Shown one piece after another: positions 1-6,690 of a stretch of 6,690 bases of DNA. The stretch is from Moraxellaceae bacterium. GTDB taxonomy: Bacteria > Pseudomonadota > Gammaproteobacteria > Pseudomonadales > Moraxellaceae. Below the pieces are notes generated by a model. That model searched no databases. It was not told the DNA's origin and saw nothing but the letters and a program-made list of their open reading frames with translations. Each line of letters starts with the position of its first letter. Position 1 is the stretch's first letter. The stretch spans positions 1-6,690 of the forward strand of contig JASLCO010000362.1 in the NCBI GenBank assembly GCA_030146505.1, given 5' to 3'. Made by a program: the position numbers and the translations under genes.

Positions 1-1
1 T

Positions 2-499
2 CTGGTCGGGCCGATGGGGGCGGGTAAAACCACCATCGGCCGCCAGCTTTCAGAACTCCTGAAGCAGGAGTTTGTCGATTCGGATCATGAAATCGAGGCA
101 CGCACCGGCGCCAATATTCCCTGGATTTTTGATGTGGAAGGGGAAGAGGGTTTTCGGGCGCGTGAAGAGATCGTCATTGATGATCTGACCAAACGGCAGG
201 GTATCGTGCTTGCTACGGGTGGCGGTGTTGTCATGCGCGATGCCAACCGCCGGCATCTGCATGAGCGTGGGGTAGTGGTGTATCTGGCCACCCCCGTGTC
301 CATCCAGTTGGAGCGCACTTCGCGAGATCGCAATCGTCCGCTGTTACGTACCCCCGATCCTCGCAAGCGCCTGACCGAGCTGATGGAGTTGCGTGACCCT
401 CTCTATCGCGAGACTGCTCATATCGTGATGCCCACCGAGGGCGGATCGGCCCGTGATGTGGCCCTGCGCATCATCCATGCCCTGGATGCCCTCGAGTAG
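2..499 (+). CDS. aroK: Shikimate kinase I (AroK), 5'-truncated by window edge
   Basis: AroK phosphorylates shikimate at the 3-hydroxyl with ATP, giving shikimate 3-phosphate in the cytoplasmic pathway to chorismate. The frame is open from the first full codon at position 2 and reads LVGPMGAGKTT. The Walker A P-loop (8-31) therefore begins before the first in-window ATG at 14, so that ATG is internal. From comparison with E. coli AroK, roughly 8-10 residues are missing upstream. Shikimate-binding residues are all visible: the DSD pair (77-85), the arginine of GFRAREE (155-157), the GGG motif (218-226) and the arginine of RDPLY (392-394). The lid motif RDRNRPLL, with its catalytic arginine near 335-337, is intact. 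The TAG stop is at 497-499. aroB follows after 48 bases in the usual aroKB order, so co-transcription is likely. Nothing looks degenerate. AroL is less likely given the close AroK match and the aroB neighbour. Confidence 0.96.
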   Translation: MVGPMGAGKTTIGRQLSELLKQEFVDSDHEIEARTGANIPWIFDVEGEEGFRAREEIVIDDLTKRQGIVLATGGGVVMRDANRRHLHERGVVVYLATPVSIQLERTSRDRNRPLLRTPDPRKRLTELMELRDPLYRETAHIVMPTEGGSARDVALRIIHALDALE

Positions 500-547
500 C
501 GGCGCACGTTAGAATGGCGGTCTTTCCGCTGCTTTCTGGCTCCTTTC

Positions 548-1642
548 ATGCACACTCTTGAAGTTTCTCTGGGCAAACGTTCCTACCCCATCCATATCGG
601 TGCCGGCCTTCTGGGTCAGCCTGGGCTTTTGGCAGCGGCCCTGCACAGCCGTCAGGTACTGGTGGTCAGCAATGAGACGGTGGCACCGCTTTATCTTGAG
701 CGACTTGTAGCCTTGCTGCCCGACCGGCAGATAGCCAGCTGCATACTGCCGGACGGCGAGCAGTTCAAGGACATGCAGCATTTGAATGCCGTATTTACGG
801 CCCTGCTGCAGCAACGATTCAATCGGGACTGCACCCTGATTGCGCTGGGTGGTGGAGTCGTCGGCGACATGACCGGCTTTGCCGCCGCTTGTTACCAGCG
901 CGGTGTGGACTTCATCCAGGTTCCCACTACCCTGCTCTCGCAGGTGGATTCCTCAGTGGGGGGCAAGACCGGTGTCAATCATCCGCTGGGCAAGAACATG
1001 ATTGGGGCCTTCAAGCAGCCCAATGCCGTCATCATTGATACCGATGTGCTGAAGAGCTTGCCGGACCGTGAGCTCAAGGCCGGCCTGGCCGAGGTCATCA
1101 AATATGGCCTCATTCGCGATCTCCCCTTCCTGGATTGGCTGGAAACCAATATGGCCGGCCTGCTGGCGCGTGATCCGGCATTGCTGGCCGAAGCCATACG
1201 CCGTTCCTGCCAGAACAAGGCCGAAGTGGTGGCAGCGGATGAACTGGAGCGGGCCGATCTGCGTGCGCTGCTCAATCTTGGCCATACCTTTGGTCATGCC
1301 ATAGAAACCGGCATGGGCTACGGTGAATGGCTGCACGGCGAGGCGGTGGCCACTGGCATGCTGATGGCGGCGGACCTGTCGTGGCGCCTGGGCTGGCTGG
1401 GTGCTGACGAGGTACGGCGCGTGCGTCGCATCCTTGAGCTGGCTGGCCTGCCCACCCTGCCGCCGCTGGAGTTGGGTGTCGAGGATTTCCTCGGGCATAT
1501 GGCGGTGGACAAGAAGGTCAAGGACGGGGAGTTGCGCCTGGTTTTGCTTAAAGGCTTGGGCCATGCCCTCGTCAGTGCTGCTCCTGAGTCCCTGCTGCGT
1601 GAAACCCTGGCAGCAGGCGCCAACCTTGGGGTGTCGCAATGA
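548..1642 (+). CDS. aroB: 3-dehydroquinate synthase (AroB), complete
   Basis: AroB converts 3-deoxy-D-arabino-heptulosonate 7-phosphate to 3-dehydroquinate, the second shikimate-pathway step, using NAD and a divalent metal (zinc) in the cytoplasm. The product is 364 residues, against about 362 in E. coli. NAD-binding motifs are present: GGGVVGD at residues 101-107, and the DSSVGGKT to NHPLGKN stretch at 134-150. The expected metal ligands are Glu182 (GLAEVIKYG), His246 (LNLGHTFGH) and His263 (WLHGEAV). The conserved DKKVKDGELRLVL segment lies at 321-333. The ATG at 548 is chosen because MHTLEVSLGKRSYPI aligns with the E. coli N terminus. No clear Shine-Dalgarno precedes it, so translation may be coupled to aroK 48 bases upstream. 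The stop codon overlaps the start of the SPOR gene as ATGA. Nothing is broken or missing. Confidence 0.97.
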   Translation: MHTLEVSLGKRSYPIHIGAGLLGQPGLLAAALHSRQVLVVSNETVAPLYLERLVALLPDRQIASCILPDGEQFKDMQHLNAVFTALLQQRFNRDCTLIALGGGVVGDMTGFAAACYQRGVDFIQVPTTLLSQVDSSVGGKTGVNHPLGKNMIGAFKQPNAVIIDTDVLKSLPDRELKAGLAEVIKYGLIRDLPFLDWLETNMAGLLARDPALLAEAIRRSCQNKAEVVAADELERADLRALLNLGHTFGHAIETGMGYGEWLHGEAVATGMLMAADLSWRLGWLGADEVRRVRRILELAGLPTLPPLELGVEDFLGHMAVDKKVKDGELRLVLLKGLGHALVSAAPESLLRETLAAGANLGVSQ

Positions 1643-2181
1643 GCAGGGCACGCTCCCCCTTGTTTATGCTGGCGGCGCTGGTCTGTTTTTTCCTGCTTTG
1701 CCTCTTTATGGTGTTGCTCTCCCTGCATGAAAGAGAAGGTTTGCCAACACCCGTGGTGACGGAGATCCGTCCCGCAGCCCCTGCCACGTTTTCACCAGAC
1801 TTCGGCCAGTTGGCCGAGTTGGTGCCCTTTGCCGGTGGTGTGGCGCCTGTGGCCGTGCAGGTCGTGTCCGCAGAGCATGGTGCCGAGTTCCGCGATGCAG
1901 ACTGGGTGCGGGCACAGAATGCCGGCAGTTTCACCATACAGGTGTTGGCTGTGCGTGATGAGGAGGCTGTGAAGCGTTTCCTGGCAGGTGTGCCGGACCG
2001 CTCGCGCTATGTTTATTTCCAGGCTGTGCTGGATGGCAGCAACTGGTATGTGGTGACCACGGGCAGCTACGCCACGGTGGAGTTGGCCCGCGGTATAGCC
2101 GAATCGGGCTCCTTCGGCTCGGATACCAGGCCCTTTCCCCGTCGCATGGACGTGTATCAGGCGGCACTTCCTCCGCAATGA
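1639..2181 (+). CDS. Small inner-membrane SPOR-domain protein (compact DamX-position protein)
   Basis: This 180-residue protein has a basic N terminus (MSRARS) and one hydrophobic segment at about residues 8-28, predicting a membrane anchor with the C terminus in the periplasm. A proline/alanine-rich linker (about 35-92) follows. A C-terminal SPOR domain (about 95-172) is recognised from SFTIQVLAV, then GSNWYVVTTGSYATVELARG, then a final RRMDVYQA strand. SPOR domains bind denuded septal peptidoglycan, so a role in division or envelope maintenance is inferred. The ATG at 1639 overlaps the aroB stop by four bases (ATGA), which suggests translational coupling. The gene sits where E. coli has damX and where pseudomonads have a SPOR protein between aroB and gltB. 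It is much shorter than E. coli DamX (over 400 residues) and shows no cytoplasmic region or AAA+ ATPase. It cannot safely be called damX. The domain call is firm; the exact role is unknown. Confidence 0.85.
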   Translation: MSRARSPLFMLAALVCFFLLCLFMVLLSLHEREGLPTPVVTEIRPAAPATFSPDFGQLAELVPFAGGVAPVAVQVVSAEHGAEFRDADWVRAQNAGSFTIQVLAVRDEEAVKRFLAGVPDRSRYVYFQAVLDGSNWYVVTTGSYATVELARGIAESGSFGSDTRPFPRRMDVYQAALPPQ

Positions 2182-2213
2182 TCCTTGCATCACTTCATGT
2201 TTGGGCAGGGCGT

Positions 2214-2259
2214 TGCGTCCAATTGAGTGGACGCACGTTTGCCTATAGAATGTGCGTCC
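2214..2259. repeat. Three alternating copies of TGCGTCC around the gltB promoter
   Basis: TGCGTCC occurs at 2214-2220, as its reverse complement GGACGCA at 2229-2235, and again direct at 2253-2259. The first and second copies form a 7-bp dyad with an 8-base loop centred on the -35 box. The second and third form an 8-bp dyad (with one extra base pair) centred on the -10 box. As RNA the two hairpins exclude each other because they share the middle arm. As DNA they could be half-sites for a regulator. The sequence matches are exact; function is inferred. Confidence 0.6.
2223..2251 (+). promoter_or_regulatory. Probable sigma70 promoter of gltB
   Basis: TTGAGT at 2223-2228 (-35, four of six consensus bases) and TAGAAT at 2246-2251 (-10, five of six) are separated by exactly 17 bases. 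The predicted transcription start is near 2258, giving a leader of about 70 nucleotides before gltB. The discriminator after the -10 is GC-rich (GTGCGTCC), a feature often associated with stringent (ppGpp) control; that link is only inference. Inverted-repeat arms cover the spacer and the discriminator, so a DNA-binding regulator could act here. Confidence 0.6.
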
Positions 2260-2264
2260 TTTTT
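2229..2264 (+). terminator. Possible intrinsic terminator of the aroK-aroB-SPOR operon
   Basis: A perfect 8-bp inverted repeat, GGACGCAC at 2229-2236 and GTGCGTCC at 2252-2259, is followed directly by five T residues (2260-2264). This resembles a rho-independent terminator lying 47 bases after the SPOR gene stop. The 15-base loop is longer than usual and the T-run is short, so efficiency may be low. The loop contains the gltB -10 box. The same dyad could instead be an operator for a dimeric regulator. Only transcripts from upstream would carry the whole hairpin, because gltB transcripts should begin near its end. Confidence 0.42.
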
Positions 2265-2316
2265 GCCTGCGGTTTTTCACAGAGGCTGCTGGCGACTTCG
2301 TAAACCTTTGTTTTAC

Positions 2317-2320
2317 AAGG
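2317..2320 (+). promoter_or_regulatory. Shine-Dalgarno of gltB
   Basis: AAGG lies nine bases before the ATG at 2330, an acceptable spacing, and supports that start codon. The site falls in the 3' arm of a short possible hairpin (ACCTT 2304-2308 with AAGGT 2317-2321). Confidence 0.6.
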
Positions 2321-2329
2321 TAAAGCTAG

Positions 2330-5300
2330 ATGCACGAGCAGTCGGTCAAGAACCCTGGTCTCTACCAAGCGGATGAGTTCCGGGATAACTGCGGCTTCGG
2401 CCTGATCGCCCATATGAAAGGGCAGCCCAGCCATGAGCTGGTGCAGACTGCTATTCATTCCCTGTCCTGCATGACCCATCGTGGCGCTATCGCCGCCGAC
2501 GGCAAGACCGGTGACGGCTGCGGCGTGCTCATGGCCATGCCGGAAAGCTTCTTCCGCGAAGTCGCCAAAACCGAGCTGGGCGTGGAGCTGGCCGACCGTT
2601 TCGGTGCCGGCTTGGTGTTCCTCAACACCGACCCTGCACTGGCGGCAAACGCCCGCGCCATCCTGAACAAGGAAGTCGAAGCAGAAGGTCTGGTGGTGGC
2701 TGGCTGGCGCAAGGTGCCGGTCGATCCTTCCATCTGCGGCGAGATTGCGCTGCGCTCGCTGCCGGTGTTCGAACATATCTTGGTCAACGGCGCCGGCCTC
2801 GATCTGGTCACGCTGAACCGCAAGTTGTTCCTGGCGCGCCGCCGTGCCGAGCACCAGCTCAAGTCCGACAGCCTGTTCTACATCCCCACGCTGTCGGCCA
2901 GCATCATTTCCTACAAGGGCCTGGTGATGCCGGCGGACCTGCCGCGCTTCTACAAGGACCTGGACGATTCGCGCCTGGCCACGCACATCACCGTGTTCCA
3001 CCAGCGCTTCTCCACCAACACGCTGCCGCGCTGGCCGCTGGCCCAGCCCTTCCGTTATCTCGCCCACAACGGCGAGATCAACACCATCATGGGCAACCGC
3101 AACTGGGCGCTGGCGCGTACGCCGAAATTCGTGAATCCGCTGCTGCCCGGCCTGACCGAACTCACGCCTGTGGTGAACCGTACCGGTTCCGATTCCTCCA
3201 GCCTGGACAACATGCTGGAAATCCTCATCGGTGGCGGCATGGATCTTTTCCGCGCGCTGCGCATGCTGGTGCCGCCGGCCTGGCAGAACGTGGAAACCAT
3301 GGACGCTGATCTGCGCGCCTTCTACGAATACAACTCCAAGCACATGGAAGCCTGGGACGGTCCTGCCGGCCTGGTCATCACCGACGGCCGCTATGCCGTC
3401 TGCATGCTGGACCGCAACGGCCTGCGCCCGGCGCGCTGGGTCATCACCAAGAACGGCTACATCACGCTCGCCTCGGAAATCGGCGTGTGGGACTACAAGC
3501 CGGAAGACGTGGTGGCCAAGGGCCGTGTCGGTCCGGGCAAGCTGCTGGCTGTGGATACACAGACCGGCGAAGTGCTGAAGACCGAAGACATCGATAACCG
3601 CCTCAAGAACTCGCAGCCGTATAAAGACTGGCTGCGCGAAAAATCTGTGCGCATCGAAAACGATGACGAGTTTGAAAAGCAGCTCGTCGCACAGACCGAT
3701 CTCAGCAAGCTCAAGGCCTACCAGAAGATGTTCCTGGTCAGCTTCGAAGAGCGCGACCAGATCATCCGTCCGCTGGCCGAAAGCGGCCAGGAAGCCGTCG
3801 GCTCCATGGGCGATGACACGCCCATGGCCGTGCTCTCGCGCCGTGTGCGCCATGTCGCTGATTTCTTCCGCCAGCAGTTTGCACAGGTAACCAACCCGCC
3901 CATCGATCCGCTGCGTGAAAGCATCGTGATGTCGCTGGAAACCTGCCTCGGCGCCGAGATGAATGTGTTCGAGGAAACTGCCGAGCACGCCAATCGCGCC
4001 ATCCTGGCCAGCCCGGTGCTGTCGCACAGCAAGTTCCGCCAGATTCTGGACATCAAGGCACCCGGCTACGCTGTCGAGATCATTGATCTCAACTATCCAG
4101 AAAGTGAGGGTCTGAAGGCCGCGATCACGCGTATCTGCGAGCAGGCTGCTGCTGCCGTCAAGAAAGGCAAGGTACTGATCGTTCTTTCGGATCGCGATAT
4201 CCGCGCTGGCCATCTGCCGGCCAATGCCATGATGGTGACGGGTGCCGTGCACCATCACCTGAGCGCAGCCGGTCTGCGTTGCGACAGCAATATCATTGTG
4301 GAAACCGCCACCGCACGTGACCCGCATCACTTCGCCGTGCTGCTGGGCTTCGGTGCGACGGCGGTTTATCCCTATCTCGCCTACGACATCATTGCTGATC
4401 AGGTGAAGGCCGGCGATATCATCGGCGATCCCCTGGAAGCCCAGGCTTATTTCCGCAAGGGCATCAACAAGGGTCTGCTCAAGATTCTCTCCAAGATGGG
4501 CATTTCCACCGTGGCGTCGTATCGCGGTGGCCAGCTTTTCGAAGCCGTGGGCCTGTCTTCGGAAGTGGTGGACCTCTGTTTCAAGGGCGTGGCTTCGCGT
4601 ATCCAGGGTGCCAGCTTCACTGATCTGGAAAATGACCAGAAGCAGTTGGCGGCTGATGCCTGGAAAGACCGCAAGGCGATTGATCAGGGCGGTCTGCTGA
4701 AATTCATCTACGGCAAGGAATATCACGCCTTCAATCCGGATGTGATCAATGCCTTGCACGTGGCCGTGCGCTCCGGCAATTACGGCAGCTACAAGGAATA
4801 TGCCGAGCTCGTGAACACGCGCCCGGTGGCAACGATACGTGACCTGCTCACGATCAAGGCTGATATCAAGCCGGTGGCGCTGGATGCCGTCGAGCCGATT
4901 GAAAAAATCCTGCCGCGTTTCGACTCCGCTGGCATGTCGCTGGGCGCGCTCTCGCCTGAAGCGCATGAGTCCATCGCCATTGCGATGAATACGCTGGGCG
5001 GCCGCTCCAACTCCGGTGAAGGCGGTGAAGATCCGGCGCGTTACGGCACCATCAAGAACTCCAAGATCAAGCAGGTGGCTTCCGGCCGCTTTGGTGTGAC
5101 GCCCGCCTACCTGTCTTCGGCCGAAGTGCTGCAGATCAAGGTGGCGCAGGGTGCCAAGCCGGGTGAGGGCGGTCAGCTGCCCGGTGGCAAGGTCAATCAG
5201 CTCATTGCGCGTCTGCGTTATTCCGTGCCGGGCGTGACGCTGATTTCGCCGCCGCCGCATCACGATATTTATTCCATCGAAGACTTGTCGCAGCTGATTT

Positions 5301-6690
5301 TTGACCTGAAGCAGGTCAATCCGGGCGCACTGGTTTCCGTGAAACTGGTGTCCGAGCCGGGCGTGGGCACGATTGCCGCCGGTGTGGCCAAGGCCTATGC
5401 CGACCTCATCACCATTTCCGGTTATGACGGTGGCACCGCCGCCTCGCCGCTGTCCTCGATCCACTACGCCGGTTCGCCCTGGGAGCTCGGCCTCTCCGAA
5501 GCCCAGCAGGCCCTGCGTACCAATGATCTGCGTGGCAAGGTGCGTGTACAGACTGACGGCGGTCTCAAGACCGGTCTCGATGTCGTCAAGGCCGCCATCC
5601 TCGGTGCAGAAAGCTTCGGCTTCGGCTCCACGCCCATGATTGCGTTGGGTTGCAAATACCTGCGTATCTGCCATCTGAATAACTGCGCTACCGGTGTGGC
5701 CACGCAGCAGGATGATCTGCGCGAACAGCACTATATCGGCGAACCGGAAATGCTCATGAACTTCTTCAAGTTCGTGGCGGCGGAAACGCGCGAGTGGATG
5801 GCCAAGCTGGGCGTGAAAACGCTGGCTGAATTGATCGGTCGCACCGATCTTCTGGATGTACTGCCCGGTGAAACCGAAAAGCAGCAGCATCTGGATCTCA
5901 CCCCGCTGCTCAAGAACGACAGTATTCCAGCCGAGAAGCCGCAATTCTGTCAGGTCGCCAAGAACGAGCCTTTCGACAAGGGTGTGCTGGCCGAGAAGAT
6001 GGTGGCTGCTGCTCTGCCTGCTATCGAAGGCAAGACCGGCGGCACTTATGAATTCAAGGTGGGTAACTGCGACCGCTCCATAGGCGCGCGTCTCTCCGGT
6101 GAAATTGCCAAGCGTCACGGCGATCTCGGCATGAGCAGCAATCCTGTGGTGCTCAAGCTCAACGGCAGCGCCGGTCAGTCCTTCGGTGTGTGGAATGCCG
6201 GCGGCCTCAACATGTATCTCGAAGGCGATGCCAACGATTACGTCGGCAAGGGCATGGCCGGTGGCAAGCTTGTGATCACACCGCCCAAGGGCTCGCCCTT
6301 CAAGTCGCAGGACACCGCCATCATCGGCAACACCTGCCTCTACGGCGCCACCGGTGGCGAACTTTACGCAGCCGGTACTGCCGGTGAGCGTTTCGCCGTG
6401 CGTAACTCCGGTTGCCACGCTGTCATCGAAGGTGCCGGTGACCACTGCTGCGAATACATGACGGGTGGTCTCGTCACTGTGCTCGGCAAGACCGGTCTCA
6501 ACTTCGGTGCCGGCATGACGGGCGGTTTCGCCTATGTGCTGGACCTCGACAACAATTTCTTCGACCGCATCAACCCCGAGCTGATCGAGCTGCACCGCAT
6601 CAGCGCGGAGTCCATGGAGGCACACCGTCACCATCTGCGCGAAGTGATTGCCGAGTATGTCGACGAGACAGGCAGTGCCTGGGGCGCCGA
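2330..6690 (+). CDS. gltB: Glutamate synthase (NADPH) large subunit, 3'-truncated by window edge
   Basis: GltB, with GltD, makes two glutamates from glutamine and 2-oxoglutarate in the cytoplasm (GOGAT half of GS-GOGAT ammonia assimilation). The window holds 1453 codons with no stop; family members are about 1480-1500 residues, so roughly 30-45 are missing. Domains in order: a class II glutamine amidotransferase domain (about 21-430), a central linker domain (about 480-800), an FMN/2-oxoglutarate synthase domain (about 830-1200) and a C-terminal GXGXG beta-helix (from about 1248). Cys21, in FRDNCGFG, is the expected N-terminal nucleophile after removal of a 20-residue propeptide. Arg226, Asn247-Gly248 and Asp288 match the glutaminase site. 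FMN-domain motifs are SNSGEGGEDP (893-902) and GEGGQLPGGK (945-954). Cys1108, Cys1114 and Cys1119 (C-x5-C-x4-C) are the 3Fe-4S ligands. The ATG at 2330 has an AAGG Shine-Dalgarno and leads straight into the propeptide. The gene has its own likely promoter; gltD is expected downstream but not seen. Confidence 0.97.
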   Translation, partial: MHEQSVKNPGLYQADEFRDNCGFGLIAHMKGQPSHELVQTAIHSLSCMTHRGAIAADGKTGDGCGVLMAMPESFFREVAKTELGVELADRFGAGLVFLNTDPALAANARAILNKEVEAEGLVVAGWRKVPVDPSICGEIALRSLPVFEHILVNGAGLDLVTLNRKLFLARRRAEHQLKSDSLFYIPTLSASIISYKGLVMPADLPRFYKDLDDSRLATHITVFHQRFSTNTLPRWPLAQPFRYLAHNGEINTIMGNRNWALARTPKFVNPLLPGLTELTPVVNRTGSDSSSLDNMLEILIGGGMDLFRALRMLVPPAWQNVETMDADLRAFYEYNSKHMEAWDGPAGLVITDGRYAVCMLDRNGLRPARWVITKNGYITLASEIGVWDYKPEDVVAKGRVGPGKLLAVDTQTGEVLKTEDIDNRLKNSQPYKDWLREKSVRIENDDEFEKQLVAQTDLSKLKAYQKMFLVSFEERDQIIRPLAESGQEAVGSMGDDTPMAVLSRRVRHVADFFRQQFAQVTNPPIDPLRESIVMSLETCLGAEMNVFEETAEHANRAILASPVLSHSKFRQILDIKAPGYAVEIIDLNYPESEGLKAAITRICEQAAAAVKKGKVLIVLSDRDIRAGHLPANAMMVTGAVHHHLSAAGLRCDSNIIVETATARDPHHFAVLLGFGATAVYPYLAYDIIADQVKAGDIIGDPLEAQAYFRKGINKGLLKILSKMGISTVASYRGGQLFEAVGLSSEVVDLCFKGVASRIQGASFTDLENDQKQLAADAWKDRKAIDQGGLLKFIYGKEYHAFNPDVINALHVAVRSGNYGSYKEYAELVNTRPVATIRDLLTIKADIKPVALDAVEPIEKILPRFDSAGMSLGALSPEAHESIAIAMNTLGGRSNSGEGGEDPARYGTIKNSKIKQVASGRFGVTPAYLSSAEVLQIKVAQGAKPGEGGQLPGGKVNQLIARLRYSVPGVTLISPPPHHDIYSIEDLSQLIFDLKQVNPGALVSVKLVSEPGVGTIAAGVAKAYADLITISGYDGGTAASPLSSIHYAGSPWELGLSEAQQALRTNDLRGKVRVQTDGGLKTGLDVVKAAILGAESFGFGSTPMIALGCKYLRICHLNNCATGVATQQDDLREQHYIGEPEMLMNFFKFVAAETREWMAKLGVKTLAELIGRTDLLDVLPGETEKQQHLDLTPLLKNDSIPAEKPQFCQVAKNEPFDKGVLAEKMVAAALPAIEGKTGGTYEFKVGNCDRSIGARLSGEIAKRHGDLGMSSNPVVLKLNGSAGQSFGVWNAGGLNMYLEGDANDYVGKGMAGGKLVITPPKGSPFKSQDTAIIGNTCLYGATGGELYAAGTAGERFAVRNSGCHAVIEGAGDHCCEYMTGGLVTVLGKTGLNFGAGMTGGFAYVLDLDNNFFDRINPELIELHRISAESMEAHRHHLREVIAEYVDETGSAWGA

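Noticed and set aside
14..499. Taking the first in-window ATG (14) as the aroK start.
   Set aside because: The P-loop GPMGAGKT begins before this ATG and the frame is open to the window edge, so the ATG is internal and the gene is cut.
487..515. A full sigma70 promoter for aroB using TAGAAT at 510-515.
   Set aside because: The hexamer 17 bases upstream (TGCCCT) is a poor -35 and lies inside aroK. Co-transcription with aroK is simpler, so it is not annotated as a promoter.
953..1651. Reverse-strand open frame of 232 codons opposite aroB.
   Set aside because: It lies wholly against a well-conserved aroB, has no recognisable motif, and is a shadow of high-GC coding sequence.
1792..2280. Reverse-strand open frame across the SPOR gene and the gltB leader.
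   Set aside because: It runs through the promoter and inverted repeats, its product has no domain pattern, and the + strand SPOR protein accounts for the coding signal.
2243..6634. Reverse-strand open frame of about 1463 codons covering nearly all of gltB.
   Set aside because: Its codons lie exactly opposite gltB codons, so a stop needs TTA, CTA or TCA in gltB, and these codons are avoided by its biased codon use. The predicted product has no recognisable domain, while the + strand encodes a full GltB with every catalytic motif. It is a shadow frame.
6640..6690. gltB lacking a stop codon, as a possible truncated or fused gene.
   Set aside because: The frame simply runs off the window, and its last residues still match the conserved GltB C-terminal region.

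Overview
The window reads as ordinary chromosomal housekeeping DNA from a gammaproteobacterium, probably pseudomonad-like. AroK, AroB and GltB all look like gammaproteobacterial proteins. The order aroK-aroB-SPOR protein-gltB follows the Pseudomonas layout, where gltB lies downstream of aroKB, and not the E. coli layout (aroK-aroB-damX-dam). GC content is moderately high by eye and codon use is biased. The genus cannot be fixed from this window.

Layout, all on the + strand. Positions 2-499 hold the 3' part of aroK (shikimate kinase), cut at its 5' end by the window edge. Positions 548-1642 hold a complete aroB (3-dehydroquinate synthase). Positions 1639-2181 hold a small inner-membrane protein with a periplasmic SPOR domain, overlapping aroB by four bases. 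A 148-bp intergenic region (2182-2329) follows, containing a good sigma70-type promoter and interleaved inverted repeats. From 2330 to the window end runs gltB, the large subunit of glutamate synthase, which lacks only about the last 30-45 codons. There is no gene-free stretch over 300 bases, and I see no RNA gene, mobile element or CRISPR array.

AroK and AroB catalyse two steps of the shikimate pathway to chorismate. The SPOR protein probably acts at the cell envelope or division septum and seems to be translationally coupled to aroB. GltB, with GltD presumably encoded just beyond the window, makes glutamate from glutamine and 2-oxoglutarate. It appears to form a separate transcription unit starting near position 2258.

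I found no undescribed system. The most interesting point is the gltB leader. The 7-bp word TGCGTCC occurs there three times in alternating orientation around the promoter, so two mutually exclusive hairpins can be drawn. The second hairpin is followed by a T-run and carries the gltB -10 element in its loop. A reverse-strand open frame of about 4.4 kb opposite gltB is striking but is explained by codon bias.
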